A stretch of DNA of 64,000 bases, taken from positions 62,001 through 126,000 of the forward strand of contig WTXI01000071.1 in NCBI GenBank assembly GCA_022376515.1. Direction: 5' to 3'. This document shows positions 44,197 through 55,633 of this stretch, one piece after another. The notes under the pieces are model-generated. The model ran no database searches and had not been told where the DNA came from. It saw only the letters and a list, made by a program, of their open reading frames with translations. How positions within the stretch are numbered: position 1 is the first letter of the stretch; each line of letters opens with the position of its first letter. The position numbers and the translations under genes are program-made. This DNA comes from Lactifluus volemus (lineage: Eukaryota > Basidiomycota > Agaricomycetes > Russulales > Russulaceae).

Positions 44197-44243
44197 ACCA
44201 CGTGTACCTTAGAAATCTGTTATCATATTTCTTCCTGAGACAA

Positions 44244-45853
44244 TTAGGACCGTCGTTCAAACATGCCAACTAACATATCCTCTACAATCATCTCTGCCAA
44301 AGCCAGACTTGAAGTGAGACCAGGACTTTCGATACCCAAAAGGCTGATCATTGGTGCTGTTCCATCTCTTTCGTCCGCGTAGTCTGTGCGTACTACAAAG
44401 TCCTGGAACGGTGCCCCCGGAGGCGCAAGTTTCGGACGAATGCCGACATAATCTGGCTGAAAACCTTCCGGCTCCACCCCTGGTAAATACCGCGAAACGG
44501 CCGCATACATCGAGCGCGCACGTTGTGCATCAGTAGAGAGATGCGCCTCCCACACGTCTTCATCTCGAGTTGCACTGTGGGGTACAGAGAGCCAATCAAT
44601 GTCTGGTCCAAAACGCACGTTGCCAGCCATGTCGAGTGTGAGGTGTGTACCAAGAGAGTGAAATGAGGCCCCCTTGATCGCCGATGCTTCCTCTGCGGGA
44701 TAAACGAGATGAGAGATACGTCGTATACCTGGACCACGATACGTAGCGTATGCACCACGCGCATAGTAAAGCGGAACGCGTCGGGACGGCGGGAGGATCT
44801 CGTTGAGCACGCTAGTGGCGCCAAGGCCCGCGGCGTTGATCAACAACCTTGCAAAGGTGGCATCGGGGTTGCCTGCTGCGTTCTCTTTGGAACTCGTGAC
44901 TGTTTGCACGATCCAGCCGGGCTCCCCTTCCGTAGATGCATCGATTCGCACCGCCCGCGTTGCATATGCGATGATACCTGCCGCCTCTTCGACGTCCTTT
45001 TCGAGATGACAGAGCAGTGTTGCAGAGTCCACGATTCCCGTCGAGGGACTCCACAGCGCAGCGGTGATCTCACGTGCGAGATTCGGCACGCGCTCGCGAG
45101 CAGCGTCGCCGTTAAGCATTTCCGTCGGTAGCACTTGCGTATGGGTAGAATCATCCCAGCGCGGGGGTGCGCTCATGACCCGAGCTTTTGCATGTAACGT
45201 GGTGAGGTACCCCCGCTGCTCCTCGCGTCCCACCACCAATTTCCCCAGTCGCTGGAAGGGAACGTTGTGCTTGGCACAGTATGCATACAGCATTTGGCGT
45301 CCGCGCAAACATAGACGCGTTTTGAGCGAATTGGGTGGGTAGTAAAGTCCTGCTTGCTGAACTTGAGGGGGGCAAGGAAAAAAAAACAACATTTGAGCCT
45401 CGTACCAGCATGAATGACTTCAGAATTACGCGAGCTGTGGACTCAACACACGTCGTCAAGGGCCCTCACAAAATTTCAAAAAGAATGGATGGATAAACAC
45501 CTCGTCTCCTCCCCTAGACGGGTATGCCGCTCAATCAGTATCGTCGATTTGTCTGGAAAACGTCGCAAAAGGGCGCGTGCGACCGCGAGTCCAACCACAC
45601 CTCGTATTTTCGGACGACAAAGGATTTTAAACATGTGTAAGTCAGTGAACACTTGAATATGAGCAACGCTCGGACACACACACACACACCTCCACCGATG
45701 ACGATGTGATCCACTGCAGCCTCGGGTGACTAGTTTTACATGATTCATATAATAGAAAGACGTCATGCAAGGTGATTGACGCCAGCGAACCTTAAACTTG
45801 TACCGCCCTGCACTGTTCAAGGATGTTGTCAGGCCGCGGATGACAGTCTGCAT
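44244..45853 (-). CDS. L2HGDH: L-2-hydroxyglutarate dehydrogenase, FAD-dependent
   Basis: Mitochondrial flavoenzyme oxidising L-2-hydroxyglutarate to 2-oxoglutarate. The start at 45853 gives MQTVIRGLTTSLNSAGRYKF, a basic, Ser/Thr-rich leader consistent with a mitochondrial presequence. Then AAVDHIVIGGG|VVGLAVARAL, the dinucleotide-binding GxGxxG motif split by intron 2, TILIERHTRLGEETSSRNSE and VIHAGLYYPPNSLKTRLCLR, the family signature. The large last exon holds GIVDSATLLCHLEKDVEEAA, INAAGLGATSVLNEILPPSR, ARGAYATY, HLVYPA, GTHLTLDMAGNVRFGPDIDW, PDYVGIRPKL and IESPGLTSSLALAEMIVEDM. It ends MFERRS-stop at 44244. The intron 2 donor sits inside a GT microsatellite. It is convergent with NDUFA12 and divergent from the glycosidase gene. 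Confidence 0.92.
45674..45690. repeat. AC/GT dinucleotide microsatellite at a 5' splice site
   Basis: About eight AC units on plus; on the minus coding strand the GT run begins exactly at the 5' splice site of L2HGDH intron 2. Confidence 0.85.
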
Positions 45854-46304
45854 TTTATTTGTCGCGTGAAAGAGTGTAGCGAGGGCAATGCGGAGATAGT
45901 AAAGCGTAGTCCATGTTGTCAGCCTCGCGTGGCAGTCGTCATCATCGCTTCTTTGCCTCGTGCCCCTTTTGTCCTTCCCCTTGGACCTTTTTTCTCAGCA
46001 GTCTCTAATCCAACCTTTTTGTATCCAAGTCAGATCCAAGGGGTAAAAGAGGATAAACACAATGTTCCACTGCGCCGAGCTCTCTGCCAAACCTCCCAAT
46101 TCTACAGTAGGGACGTGAACTGGCGCAAAAGATCATTCTTATCGAGTGCCTTTGGCGCTCGAAGTGCTGCGGGGGGCCAATGGAATTGGAAAAAAATAGT
46201 CCCGCCGCCGCATCTGGCGATTAGGATTCGCTTGACAGGCAGGCCAGGGCAGGCCATATATCGATTCCCATGCCCCACTTTTGATTTCTTTGAACCCATA
46301 GACG
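45854..46304. promoter_or_regulatory. Divergent promoter region (L2HGDH / glycosidase)
   Basis: 451 bp between two divergent start codons. A CATATATCG element about 45 bp before the glycosidase start could serve as a TATA-like site. No other clear elements. Confidence 0.45.
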
Positions 46305-47909
46305 ATGTATCGACTCCCCATTTGTACCACAGTATTCGCCCTCGCCCTGCTTCCAGTTGTATCCTTCGCCGCAGTACCCCACCAGTACCTTGAAAAGGTC
46401 ATGAACACTACGCTTCTGCAACTCGTGAGGGAGAATGCGGTCAACATCTCAACCCACAGGTATGTCTCCCCCGCTTGGGCTGATTGATATGTTGTCTGAT
46501 TCCCAACCGCGGCGTCAAAAAAGTTGGGAGATTGGCACGCTCGCCGAAGCGCTAACGGAAGCAGAGTGGCCGATGCTTTCCACTTTTATGGCGGGATCGG
46601 TGCCCCCTCCGGCACGGCTTCCCTGGTGGGAGAGCGCTTCCGACGTATTAACAATCGCAGAAACGTGAGTGTTCTCTCCGACAACTCCCTTCCACTCCCA
46701 TCCCCCCCCCGCGATGTACTGACTGTGCATACCCAGAACCATCAACCAAAAAGTCAATGGAAAACTTCCCCTTACCGATGGTCAGGGGGCTGTGGGTGAT
46801 CCGGCAAGTAAGACCCCATTTCTGTTTGTTTTGTCCAAAGCTGTTTCTAATACGCCCGTCGACGGTGCTACTCCCCACGAACGAATAGGTCTGGGACAAG
46901 CCGTGCTTCTGCGCAACTGGACACGAACAGACCTCACGGATATGCGATTCTCGATTGCTGCCGGGGAACAACTCCAGTATCTTCTGAACGTCGCGCCGCA
47001 CTCAGCCTCGGGTGCCATCTCTCATCGAGAAGACCAAGTCGAACTGTGGTGCGTCTTCTCCCTGGATTCATTCTACCCCAAGTCTCAGGCAGAGGCAGAG
47101 CCGCTAACATGCCGTCTCGCACGTTTGCAAACTAGGTCAGACTTTGTGTACATGGCTCCACCATTCATCGCCTACTTTGGTGCGCTGCAGAATGACAGCG
47201 GAGGAAAGGCGTTATTGCAGACCGCGTACGATCAGGTTCGCTTGTACCGTGATGCTCTGTTCGACTCGAATGCAAGTCTGTGGCGGCACATAGCCATGGG
47301 GTCTATGGTGGATTCTGGTCATTGGGCTACCGGTACGCAGGATATTTTGCTGTCACGAACTGACTGAGAAAGGAGCCCATGCTGAACCTCCCGAAACGTA
47401 GGGAATGGTTGGGCGGCGGCTGGTGCGATGCGCGTCCTGACCACGATCAATCAGTCCAGCTTCTCATCGCAGTTGCGGTCACAACAAAGTGATCTCGTAC
47501 GCTGGGTAGACGAGATACTCACGGGCGTGTGGAAACACCAGGTAAAGCTACGGGCCTTTCCTCGATGGTCCAAGGTTCGACTGTGACTGAAGGAAAGGTT
47601 TTGGATTTCCCGTAGCAGAGCAACGGAACGCTTTTGAACTACATCGACCAACCAAATTCGTTCGCGGACTCGTCATCAACGGCTTTGCTCGCAGCGACCT
47701 CGTTCCGGTACAGCGCTTTCACGAACGATTCAAAGCACGATGACGCTGCCACGCGAGCGATGAATCTCGTATTCGACAGCTTGGATAAGAACGGTTGGTT
47801 GCTCAACACCGTCGACCCCGAAAAGGTGGTTTCGCCAGACTTGAACGGGGCGCATAGCCCTGAAGGACAATCCTTTGTTTTGCTTCTCACGGCCGCGTGG
47901 GCGGCGTAA
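46305..47909 (+). CDS. Secreted six-hairpin glycosidase-like protein
   Basis: Predicted extracellular carbohydrate-active protein of the (alpha/alpha)6 six-hairpin fold, related to GH88/GH105-type unsaturated glucuronyl/rhamnogalacturonyl hydrolases. A signal peptide is clear (MYRLPICTTVFALALLPVVS, then FA|AVPHQY). Exon 1 ends NISTHR/S at GTATGT (about 46459). The next exons read SWEIGTLAEALTEAEWPMLS, then TINQKVNGKLPLTDGQGAVG, then LGQAVLLRNWTRTDLTDMRF with HSASGAISHREDQVELW. The catalytic-fold core is SDFVYMAPPFIAYFGALQND, LLQTAYDQVRLYRDALFDSN, GHWATG|NGWAAAGAMRVLTT. It ends SNGTLLNYIDQPNSFADSSS ... SFVLLLTAAWAA-stop. The GHWATGNGWAAAG block corresponds to the WxRGNGW segment of GH105. Substrate is unknown; the GH105 Asp and His were not verified. 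Confidence 0.8.
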
Positions 47910-48183
47910 GTTATTATTAGCTTACAGGGTCTAGTTTTTCTGGAATCGTACGGACAGGACTCGGACTCGGAGTTGACGTTTTATTTGATGACCTGTATGT
48001 ACGACAGCACGAGGTGTATAAGACAATGTAGAACTAGAGTATACATTTGGGATGCCACGTAGTTGAGTGATTCGTGGTCCGAGGTTCCGAGAATGATACT
48101 ATAGTTTCACGTGAAAAGCCGGCGCTTGTGTTTGTCCCGAACCCGTCTTGTTTCATATCTTTATAACTTACCACCGACAAGAC

Positions 48184-50342
48184 ATGACTTCAAAGCAACT
48201 GAAAGAGTTCACTCTCGAAGAGGTTTCAGAAGTACGTGACTATTTGCGTTGAGTGCCGAGTCACTCATCACCTTGCCACCTCATTAGCATAACAAAGAGG
48301 GCGACGTGGTACGCTCCCTAGTCCCTAGTTCTTGATTCGAAGCCTACAGGCGTCATTTCTTTCAGTGGATTATCGTCGATTCGCGGGTGTACGATGTATC
48401 CAAATTTGCCAACCTTCACCCGGGAGGGGCTGCTGTATTACTCGCAGACCCAATAGGTAAATCCATTATTTCTATCGTCGGTGGGAAGTAGCTCAGAAGA
48501 AGTGATAACAGCGGGGAAAGACGCTACCGATGCATTTTTTGGTCTGCACCGACAAGAAGTGCTATATCGTCCGCAATACGCGCGCTTGCAGATTGGTGCC
48601 GTCAAGGGCCAGGAACCGCAAATAAAGCCACTCGCGCCGGACGCCATCTCTCAAGTCCCATATGCAGAGCCGACGTGGCTCACCCCTGGCTTCTCTAGTC
48701 CATACCATAACGAGAACCATCGACGGTTCCAGAAGGCCATGCGAAAGTTGGTTAACGAGGTTGTCTTGCCCGACGCGATTCGCTGCGAGGAGAATGGAAA
48801 GCGTATTTCGCAAGAGGTTGTGGATAAACTCGGGTGCGTCTAGTACCTGGCATGTGTCTTTTACAGACGCGCCGATTCTGTTGGCAGGGAAACGAACATT
48901 ATCGGCATGCGTCTGGGCCCTGGGAAACATCTGAAGGGCAAGACGCTCCTGGGCGGTGTAATTAAACCGGAAGAGTTTGACCATTTCCATGAAGTTAGTA
49001 GTTGGACTCTCACTTTCATCCTCCTCTGAACTGATACTCGCCCAGCTCATCATCAACACCGAGCTTGCACGGTGCGGCACACGTGGCTCCATGGACGGCC
49101 TAGTCGCCGGCGGGGTCATCGGTCTGCCACCCGTCCTCAACTTTGGAGCACCAGAGTTGCAAGCCAAGATCGTGCCAGATGTCTTGGCAGGCAAGAAGTT
49201 CATTTGTTTGGCGATAAGCGAGGCGTTCGCGGGAAGCGATGTCGGCGGCATGCAGACGTACGCTCACAAAGACGGGAATGAGTGGGTCATCTCGGGCACC
49301 AAAAAGTACTCACGTCGTTCATCGAATCTGGTGGCCTGCCTTCCCCCCCGCTGATGCGTTATGCGAACAGATGGATAACGAATGGCACGTTCGCAGATTA
49401 CTTCACCGTTGGTTGTAGAACGGAGAGCGGGTATACCGTCATCCTTGTGCCACGCTCAGACGGGGTTTCCACCAAGCCAATGAAGACTGCGTACTCCGCC
49501 ACAGCAGGCACGGCGTTCGTGATGTTTGACAAGGTTCGGGTGCCATTGTCAAACACGCTCGGTAAGGAAGGCAAGGGCATGTCTGTCATTCTCAGCAACT
49601 TCAACCACGAGCGGTGGATGATTCTTTCCATGGGCCTGAGTACACACCGTCTAATCGTAGAAGAGTGCCTCAAGTGAGTTTCCCGCCCCCGCCCCGCTTC
49701 CGTTCCTGCTGTTTGACTAACGATTCCCGTCGCCCGCCACACAGATGGTCGAATCAACGCCAAGCATTTGGGAAACCGCTGAGTAGTCAAGCCGTCATCC
49801 GCTCAAAGCTAGCCCAAATGGTCGCACGTGTTGAGTCTGCACAGAGCTGGCTCGAGAACGTGACACACCAAATGAACAATGTCCGTCTTTTTTGATGCAA
49901 ACCGTCCTTTTCTCCACTGCCGTCTGAAATTGGGGGACCCGTTCATAGATGTCATACGCGGAACAGTCTGAAAAGCTTGCTGGTTCAATCGCCCTCCTCA
50001 AGCAGTAAGCGGTCTTTTCTGTTTTTGTTCTTTTTATGTAATATCTGTGCCTTGGCGCGTGGTTGCGTTTGTAGGTATGTGTCAAGCACGGGAAGAGCTA
50101 CCGCCCAAGATGCGGCGCAAATATTCGGCGGACGGTCTGTCACCCAATCCGGCATGGGCAAGTTGATTGAGAATGTGGGTCGTCGGTTTTTTCACCAGTT
50201 GGATACTAAAAAAACGCGACTTTTGACGCAGTATCATCGCACATCGCCGTACGACGCGATCTTGGGTGGTGCAGAGGACGTGTTGGGCGACCTTGGGGTG
50301 CGGCAGGCACTCAGGAAAATGCCTAGAAATTCTCGACTGTAA
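48184..50342 (+). CDS. Cytochrome b5-domain acyl-CoA dehydrogenase fusion
   Basis: Two-domain flavoprotein. The N-terminus (MTSKQLKEFTLEEVSE, intron, HNKEGDV, intron, WIIVDSRVYDVSKFANLHPG) is a cytochrome b5 heme-binding domain with the axial His motif HPGG; GKDATDAFFGLH supplies the second His region. The remainder is an acyl-CoA dehydrogenase: N-terminal helices (NENHRRFQKAMRKLVNEVVL), LAQLIINTELARCGTRGSMD, the FAD-binding block LAISEAFAGSDVGGMQTYAH, KKWITNGTFADYFTVGCRTE, VPLSNTLGKEGKGMSVILSN, NHERWMILSMGLS, NQRQAFGKPLSSQAVIRSKL and the C-terminal helix STGRATAQDAAQIFGGRSVT. The last exon reads YHRTSPYDAILGGAEDVLGD and ends NSRL-stop (50342). In this family the b5 domain may pass electrons; the substrate is unknown. 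At least nine introns; no targeting signal is obvious. Confidence 0.92.
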
Positions 50343-51003
50343 CTCGCTCCGGGCGTGCATGCTGGTCATAGACCACCTCCGAGATGAGATATCCATTTAA
50401 CGAAACACAGTATATTCTAAGTGGGAGTGGCCTTTGTGTATCATTATTATTTGCTGCCGATTGTCGGCGCTCTCATATCAGTAGCCGTAAGGCCGGGTTT
50501 ACACGCAGCTATGTAATAACAGAATTACTCAGTACAGTACAGCTACTGTACAATCGACAAGATTCCATTTTGCTCTGCTTTCAAACAAACTATATGCCAG
50601 AAATGTGTTATTCGGCCATGCCGCATTTGGGAATGGTTTGTTTGTACCAGCTCCAAATGTAAACAAAAATAGCAAAACGAAGTCTGATAACAAGGCTTGT
50701 AGGGCTGTGTCCTGTCACTGGATAAATTTTCAAAACTGGAATCATTTCCCATTACATCACTCATGTATCTAACCTCGCAGACGATGTTGAATCTGGAAGG
50801 TCACAGGAGAGGGAGCCCAAGGACGTGACGCCCACGGCCGTTACTTAGTATGATACCACTTTGGGTTTCTCAGTGACTGATGTTGGCCACGTGTGCGAGT
50901 CGAGCTGTGTCCCGTACTCGAAAGTTCATCAGCCCACTTCAAGGCTCCTCGATCGAACAGTATCGGCCATTCAGAACCTTTGGCGTTCCTCTGATCACAA
51001 TAG
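50343..51003. other. Intergenic with clustered TACAGTA/TACTGTA words
   Basis: Between the acyl-CoA dehydrogenase stop and the first F-box gene. TACAGTA (50533) and TACTGTA (50544) form a small inverted pair. The last roughly 75 bp before 51004 resemble the upstream flanks of the other two F-box genes. No gene seen. Confidence 0.55.
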
Positions 51004-52530
51004 ATGGTGGCCCTTCTGATACCTGAAATACGGGACGAGGTGTTGAACGCTCAGGCTACTGGAAGGAATCGTACAGTCCCTCTCAATTCCTTGCGCCCAC
51101 AACGATTTACTTACCTATGTGCTCTAGGCGAGAATTCCCCACGTGTGGAAATCGGAGCGCTTCCAGATGAAATCCTCCTAAACATCTTCGACTTCTGCCG
51201 AGTGACCGTGGCTCTTGCTGCGACTGTCGAGTCATGGCAGTGGCCAAAGACATGGCATAAGCTGGTGCACGTATGCCAAAGATGGCGATACGTCGTGTTT
51301 TCATCCCCACTCAGCCTCGATCTACGCCTTTACTGCACCAATGATACTGCTGTGAAGGAGATGTTGAATGTCTGGCCGCCCTTTCCTATCGAAATTAATT
51401 CTTCCAATCTTGGGGATAACATCGTGGCTGCACTCGAGCACCATGATCGCATATGCCAAATCAATCTCCTTTTAACCAAGTCGGAATTTGAGAGATTGGC
51501 CACAGTAGTGATGCAGAAGCCATTCCCTATACTCACAACTCTTCACCTCTCGACGCACTGGTCTGAGCATATGCCAGTGCTTTTCGATATGTTCCTAGGG
51601 GGCTCTGCCCCACGTCTACGGTCACTCTGTTTGTATGGCCTTATACTTCCGGCCTTGCCCCAACTCTTTTTGTCTTGCAACGACCTTTCCGAGCTCCGAC
51701 TTCATATGTCTGATATTGGTGACAGTTCACCTGAGGCAATGGCCACAGGTCTCTCCGCCTTGACCAGGCTCACACACCTTAACATCCAGTTCGGACAATC
51801 CGGGACCATCCGACGTCCGCCCCCACTGGCACCCACACGCGCACTCCTCCCCGCTCTCACCCAGTTCGAGTTTCGTGGTGCCAACGAGTACTTGGAGGAC
51901 CTCCTGATTAGAATTGATACCCCTCAACTCGAAGGTCTCAAGGCCATGTTCCATCAAAACGTCCTTGACATCCGACAGGTCATTTCTCACACACGGACGT
52001 TTGGGCCGTTCGACCGTGCGGATGTGACATTTGGGCATTATAGGGTCAACCTCGAACTTTCTCAGTCAGAGGAGACAGATCCCCGCAAATCGCTCGAGCT
52101 GGGAGTCATAGAGGACTCGGACGCGCCAGGTCAACAAGTCTCGTCTATGGCACAAATATGCACTCAGTCTTCGTCCCTACTTTCCGGGATAACAAGACTC
52201 GATATCGGAAGCGATGCCCTTTCAGCGTGGGACGATTTGGAGGACCTGATGGACAATCCTGAATGGCTAGTAGTTTTCCGCCAGTTCACTGCTGTTCAGA
52301 CGCTGTGTTTATTTGGCAGGATATACATCGTATCTTCGTTGCGACTCGGAGGACACACCGGCGAGCAAAGTGTCACCGAGGTATTATTATCACCTGAACT
52401 TCAACATCTCTACCTTTACCGAAGCGATTGTCGAGACGAACTCGAGGAAACGTTAGAGCTATTCGTCGCTGCACGTCAGCAATCCGATCACCCTGTCGCG
52501 ATTCACCGCCTGCCATACAATTGTGATTGA
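51004..52530 (+). CDS. F-box protein, paralogue 1
   Basis: Predicted SCF ubiquitin-ligase substrate receptor. The F-box lies near residue 30 after splicing: ENSPRVEIGALPDEILLNIF, then WHKLVHVCQRWRYVVFSSPL. The rest is a long Leu-rich C-terminal region (LRSLCLYGLILPALPQLFLS, LTRLTHLNIQFGQSGTIRRP) typical of agaric F-box/LRR-like proteins, with irregular repeats. Exon 1 is 51004-51070, intron 51071-51127 (GTACAG...TCTAG, 57 nt), exon 2 51128-52530; spliced length 489 residues. Because 57 is a multiple of three, the unspliced frame is also open (508 codons). The intron is supported by the paralogues, where the corresponding 55-nt intron must be removed. It lies in opposite orientation to paralogues 2 and 3. 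Confidence 0.85.
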   Translation: MVALLIPEIRDEVLNAQATGRNRTVPLNSLRPQRFTYLCALGENSPRVEIGALPDEILLNIFDFCRVTVALAATVESWQWPKTWHKLVHVCQRWRYVVFSSPLSLDLRLYCTNDTAVKEMLNVWPPFPIEINSSNLGDNIVAALEHHDRICQINLLLTKSEFERLATVVMQKPFPILTTLHLSTHWSEHMPVLFDMFLGGSAPRLRSLCLYGLILPALPQLFLSCNDLSELRLHMSDIGDSSPEAMATGLSALTRLTHLNIQFGQSGTIRRPPPLAPTRALLPALTQFEFRGANEYLEDLLIRIDTPQLEGLKAMFHQNVLDIRQVISHTRTFGPFDRADVTFGHYRVNLELSQSEETDPRKSLELGVIEDSDAPGQQVSSMAQICTQSSSLLSGITRLDIGSDALSAWDDLEDLMDNPEWLVVFRQFTAVQTLCLFGRIYIVSSLRLGGHTGEQSVTEVLLSPELQHLYLYRSDCRDELEETLELFVAARQQSDHPVAIHRLPYNCD

Positions 52531-54099
52531 GATCAGTGGCGCGAGTCAATTGGTGCTTTTTGGCGTTCTTTCTATCTTTACTAACCTCGTTCTACAATCT
52601 TTGATGTACGCCAGTTGTTTCATGCCTTCGAACGGTGCCATGTTCACAGTGATACGAAATGTTCGATTAACATGGATGTCTGTCAGAACAGTACCAACGA
52701 CCACCAGGCACCGTGAACCAACTATATTTTACTAGTGTTCAAAATAAAACTATGCCGCAGACTACATCGTGCAATAGCTGGACTAAGGAGGCTTACAACA
52801 TTATCGCGGCAAACGTTTCGGAGTGGAAATCCGAAAATCGAGGGCCAGTGTGGTACCAGTGTATTGGAATGCCGCTGATTGCAATGACGTTAACTTGTTC
52901 GTACACGCGGCTGCTTGATCTCATTGCGATAAACGCATCACTTACTTATGGCAATATTGCTACTCTCCGAGTCGCTGTCTTATCACCTACATCTAAGCAA
53001 GCCATGGGTGACAAAAGCAACTTGAAGGCTCAATGTCACCAAGTTAGCAAGGGACGGGACCACCTATCGTGATCGCAGTGTTCGACTCGGGAGGACTCGG
53101 AGTGGTGTGATCACCTTTCAGATACTGGGCCTGTACCAAGGCCTGTACGAACGAGACATGGTCTGCGGCACTGGCAGGCCACGGCGAGAAAGACAATCTC
53201 ACCGAACACCTTGAATCACTGGTAATTGGTATTGGTACTGGGAGAAGAACGGAATGCCACTGGTCCGGGCAACGTCGCGGGCCCGCCGGGAATGGCAAAA
53301 AATTAGACCCACTCATCCAAAGATTTCAAACACAAACCATCGTTCCCAGTCCGATAGAAACTTTTGCGTAGATTTGACAATGTCCTTCCGTGAGATATGG
53401 TTAGGATCTATATCAACCGAATTTAGATGTTCAACTGACAGGTGATATACTTGAGCGAGGTCGGGGATGTGCGTAGCAATTGAACTGGCAAGAGCTTGTC
53501 TAGATTCAGAACATGGGTCACCGGTCTACCATGACAGCCTTGACAGGCGTGACGGAGCGATGACAGAGGTCTCAGAGCGGAAAGGAGACAACCTATCAGT
53601 ATTAATACAGAAATTCCCTCTCTCACTCGCTCCGGGTCTGATACCAGGCCAGGCGTATCTCGGGGATTCCCAGCTATTCAAGTTGAACATTTAGCGGTAA
53701 CAACAATGACAACCGTACGGGGTTACAAGGGTGGGACTATGATAGCACGGGAGCCATCTCCGCCCTCGCTGGCTTCAGGACATCCACCCTAACACATGTA
53801 CTAGGCTACTAGTATTACCTTCAACAGTACGTTGAATCCACGTCACAAGCAAGACTCGTGAATGTTGTAATGGACATCGAGTCACGGCATGAATGTCATG
53901 GGCAACAAGTTGGTTTGCGAATCTGGTTTGACGCACACATCCATGTTTATCAAAATATTCCGTATTACTGTGAACATGGCACAGTCTGAAGGCATTATAA
54001 TAAATAACTGGGGTATAGCGCTGCAAAGATGGTATGTATTGTAGACAACCGAAGTCAGTGAAAGATAGAAGGGCGCCAAACAGCACCGATCGACTCACG
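52531..54099. other. Intergenic between inverted F-box copies
   Basis: Contains 3' flanks of two F-box copies facing each other. 52550-52700 matches the complement of 53900-54080, so the downstream region was duplicated together with the genes. Sequence at 52915-53010 recurs at 55995-56075, and 53350-54099 recurs at 56100-56823. No independent gene seen. Confidence 0.65.
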
Positions 54100-55633
54100 C
54101 TACTCATAATCCGAGTCTTCATTGCGTGAGAGCCAGTGAACCGTGACAGGGTGATCGGAGTGCCGACGTGCAGTGACGAATAGCTCTATGGTTTCCTCCT
54201 CGATTTCGTCTCGCCTATCACTTCGGTAAAGATAAAGATGTTGAAGTTCGGGTAATACCGCGGTGACACTTTGCCCGGTGTGTCCCCCGAGTCGCAGCGA
54301 AGATACAACGTATGGTTGTATCGTGTCAAACAAACTCACGGTCTGAACAGCAGTGAATGGGCGGAAAAGTACCAGCCATTCAGGATTGTCCATCAGGTCC
54401 TCCAAAACTGAGTTGTCGAACTCAGAAAAGGCCATGTCGCATGCGATAGCGAGCACTGTGACTCTGGAAAGTAGAGACGAAGACTGAGTGCATATCTGTG
54501 CCATAGACGAAACTTGTCGACCTGGCGCGTCATCCATGACTGCCAGGTCGAGTGTTTTGTAGGGACCTGTCCCCTCTGAATGAGAAAATTGAATGACAAC
54601 GCTATAAAGCATGAATGTCACATCCGCACGATCAAACGGCCCGAGAGTCCGTGAGTGAGAAATGACTTGTCGGATGTCAAAGACGTTTTGATGGAAAATG
54701 GCCGTGAGATCTTCGAGTCGAGGGGTATCAATTCGAATCAGGAGGTCCTCCAAGTACTCGTTGGCACCACAAAACTCGAACTGGGTGAGAGCGGGGAGGA
54801 GTGCGCGTGTAGGTGCCAGTGGGGGCGGACGTCGGATTGTCCCGGATTGTCCGAACTGGATGTTAAGGTGTGTGAGCCTGGTCAAGGAGGAGAGACCTGT
54901 TGCCATTGCCTCGGGTGAATTGCAAGCAATATCAGACATACGTAGAAGCTCGAGATCGGAAAGGTCGTTGCAAGACAAAAGGAATTGAGGCAAGGTCGGA
55001 AATGTAAGGCCTTCCAAACAGAGTGACCGTAGTTGTGGGGCAGAGCCCCCTAGGAACGTATCGGAAAGCACTGGCGCATGGCGATAGAAGTACGTCGAAA
55101 GGCGAAAAGTTGTGAGTAGAGGGAATGGCTTCTGCACCACTGTGGCCAATCTCTCATATTCCGAGTCGGCTAGATGGAGAGTGATTTGGCATATGCGGTC
55201 ATGGTGCTCGAGTGCAGCCATGATGTTATCCCCAAGATTGGAAGAATTGATTTCGATAGGAAAGGGCGGCCAGACGTCCAACATCTCCCTCACAGAAGTA
55301 CCATCTGTGCAGTAAAGGTGTAGATCGAGGCTGAGTGGGGATGAAAACATGACGTATCGCCATCTTTGGCATACGTGCACCAGCTTGTGCCACATCTTTG
55401 GCCACGGCCTTGAACATTCATATGACTTGACAGCAGCCAGTCGGCAGAAGTCGAAGATTTTTAGGAGGATTTCATCTGGAAGCGCTCCGATTGCCACACA
55501 TGGGGAGTTCTCGCCTAGAACACACAGGTAAGTGATCATTGTGGGCGCAAGGAATTGAAAAGACTGTACAATTCCTTCCAGTAGCCTGAGCGTTCAACAC
55601 CCCGTCCCGTATTACAGGTCTTAGAAGGGCCAT
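54100..55633 (-). CDS. F-box protein, paralogue 2
   Basis: Same architecture as paralogue 1: MALLRPVIRDGVLNAQATGR, 55-nt intron (55515-55569), then ENSPCVAIGALPDEILLKIF and a Leu-rich region (LTRLTHLNIQFGQSGTIRRP). It ends NEDSDYE-stop at 54100. The exons (55570-55633 and 54100-55514) sum to 1,479 nt, 492 residues plus stop. Without the intron the frame would start only at the in-intron ATG at 55539 and lose the N-terminal block. Unit A of a tandem duplication with paralogue 3. Confidence 0.85.

Noticed and set aside
44709..45131. 140-codon plus-strand open frame
   Set aside because: Antisense to the L2HGDH large exon, with unnatural composition.
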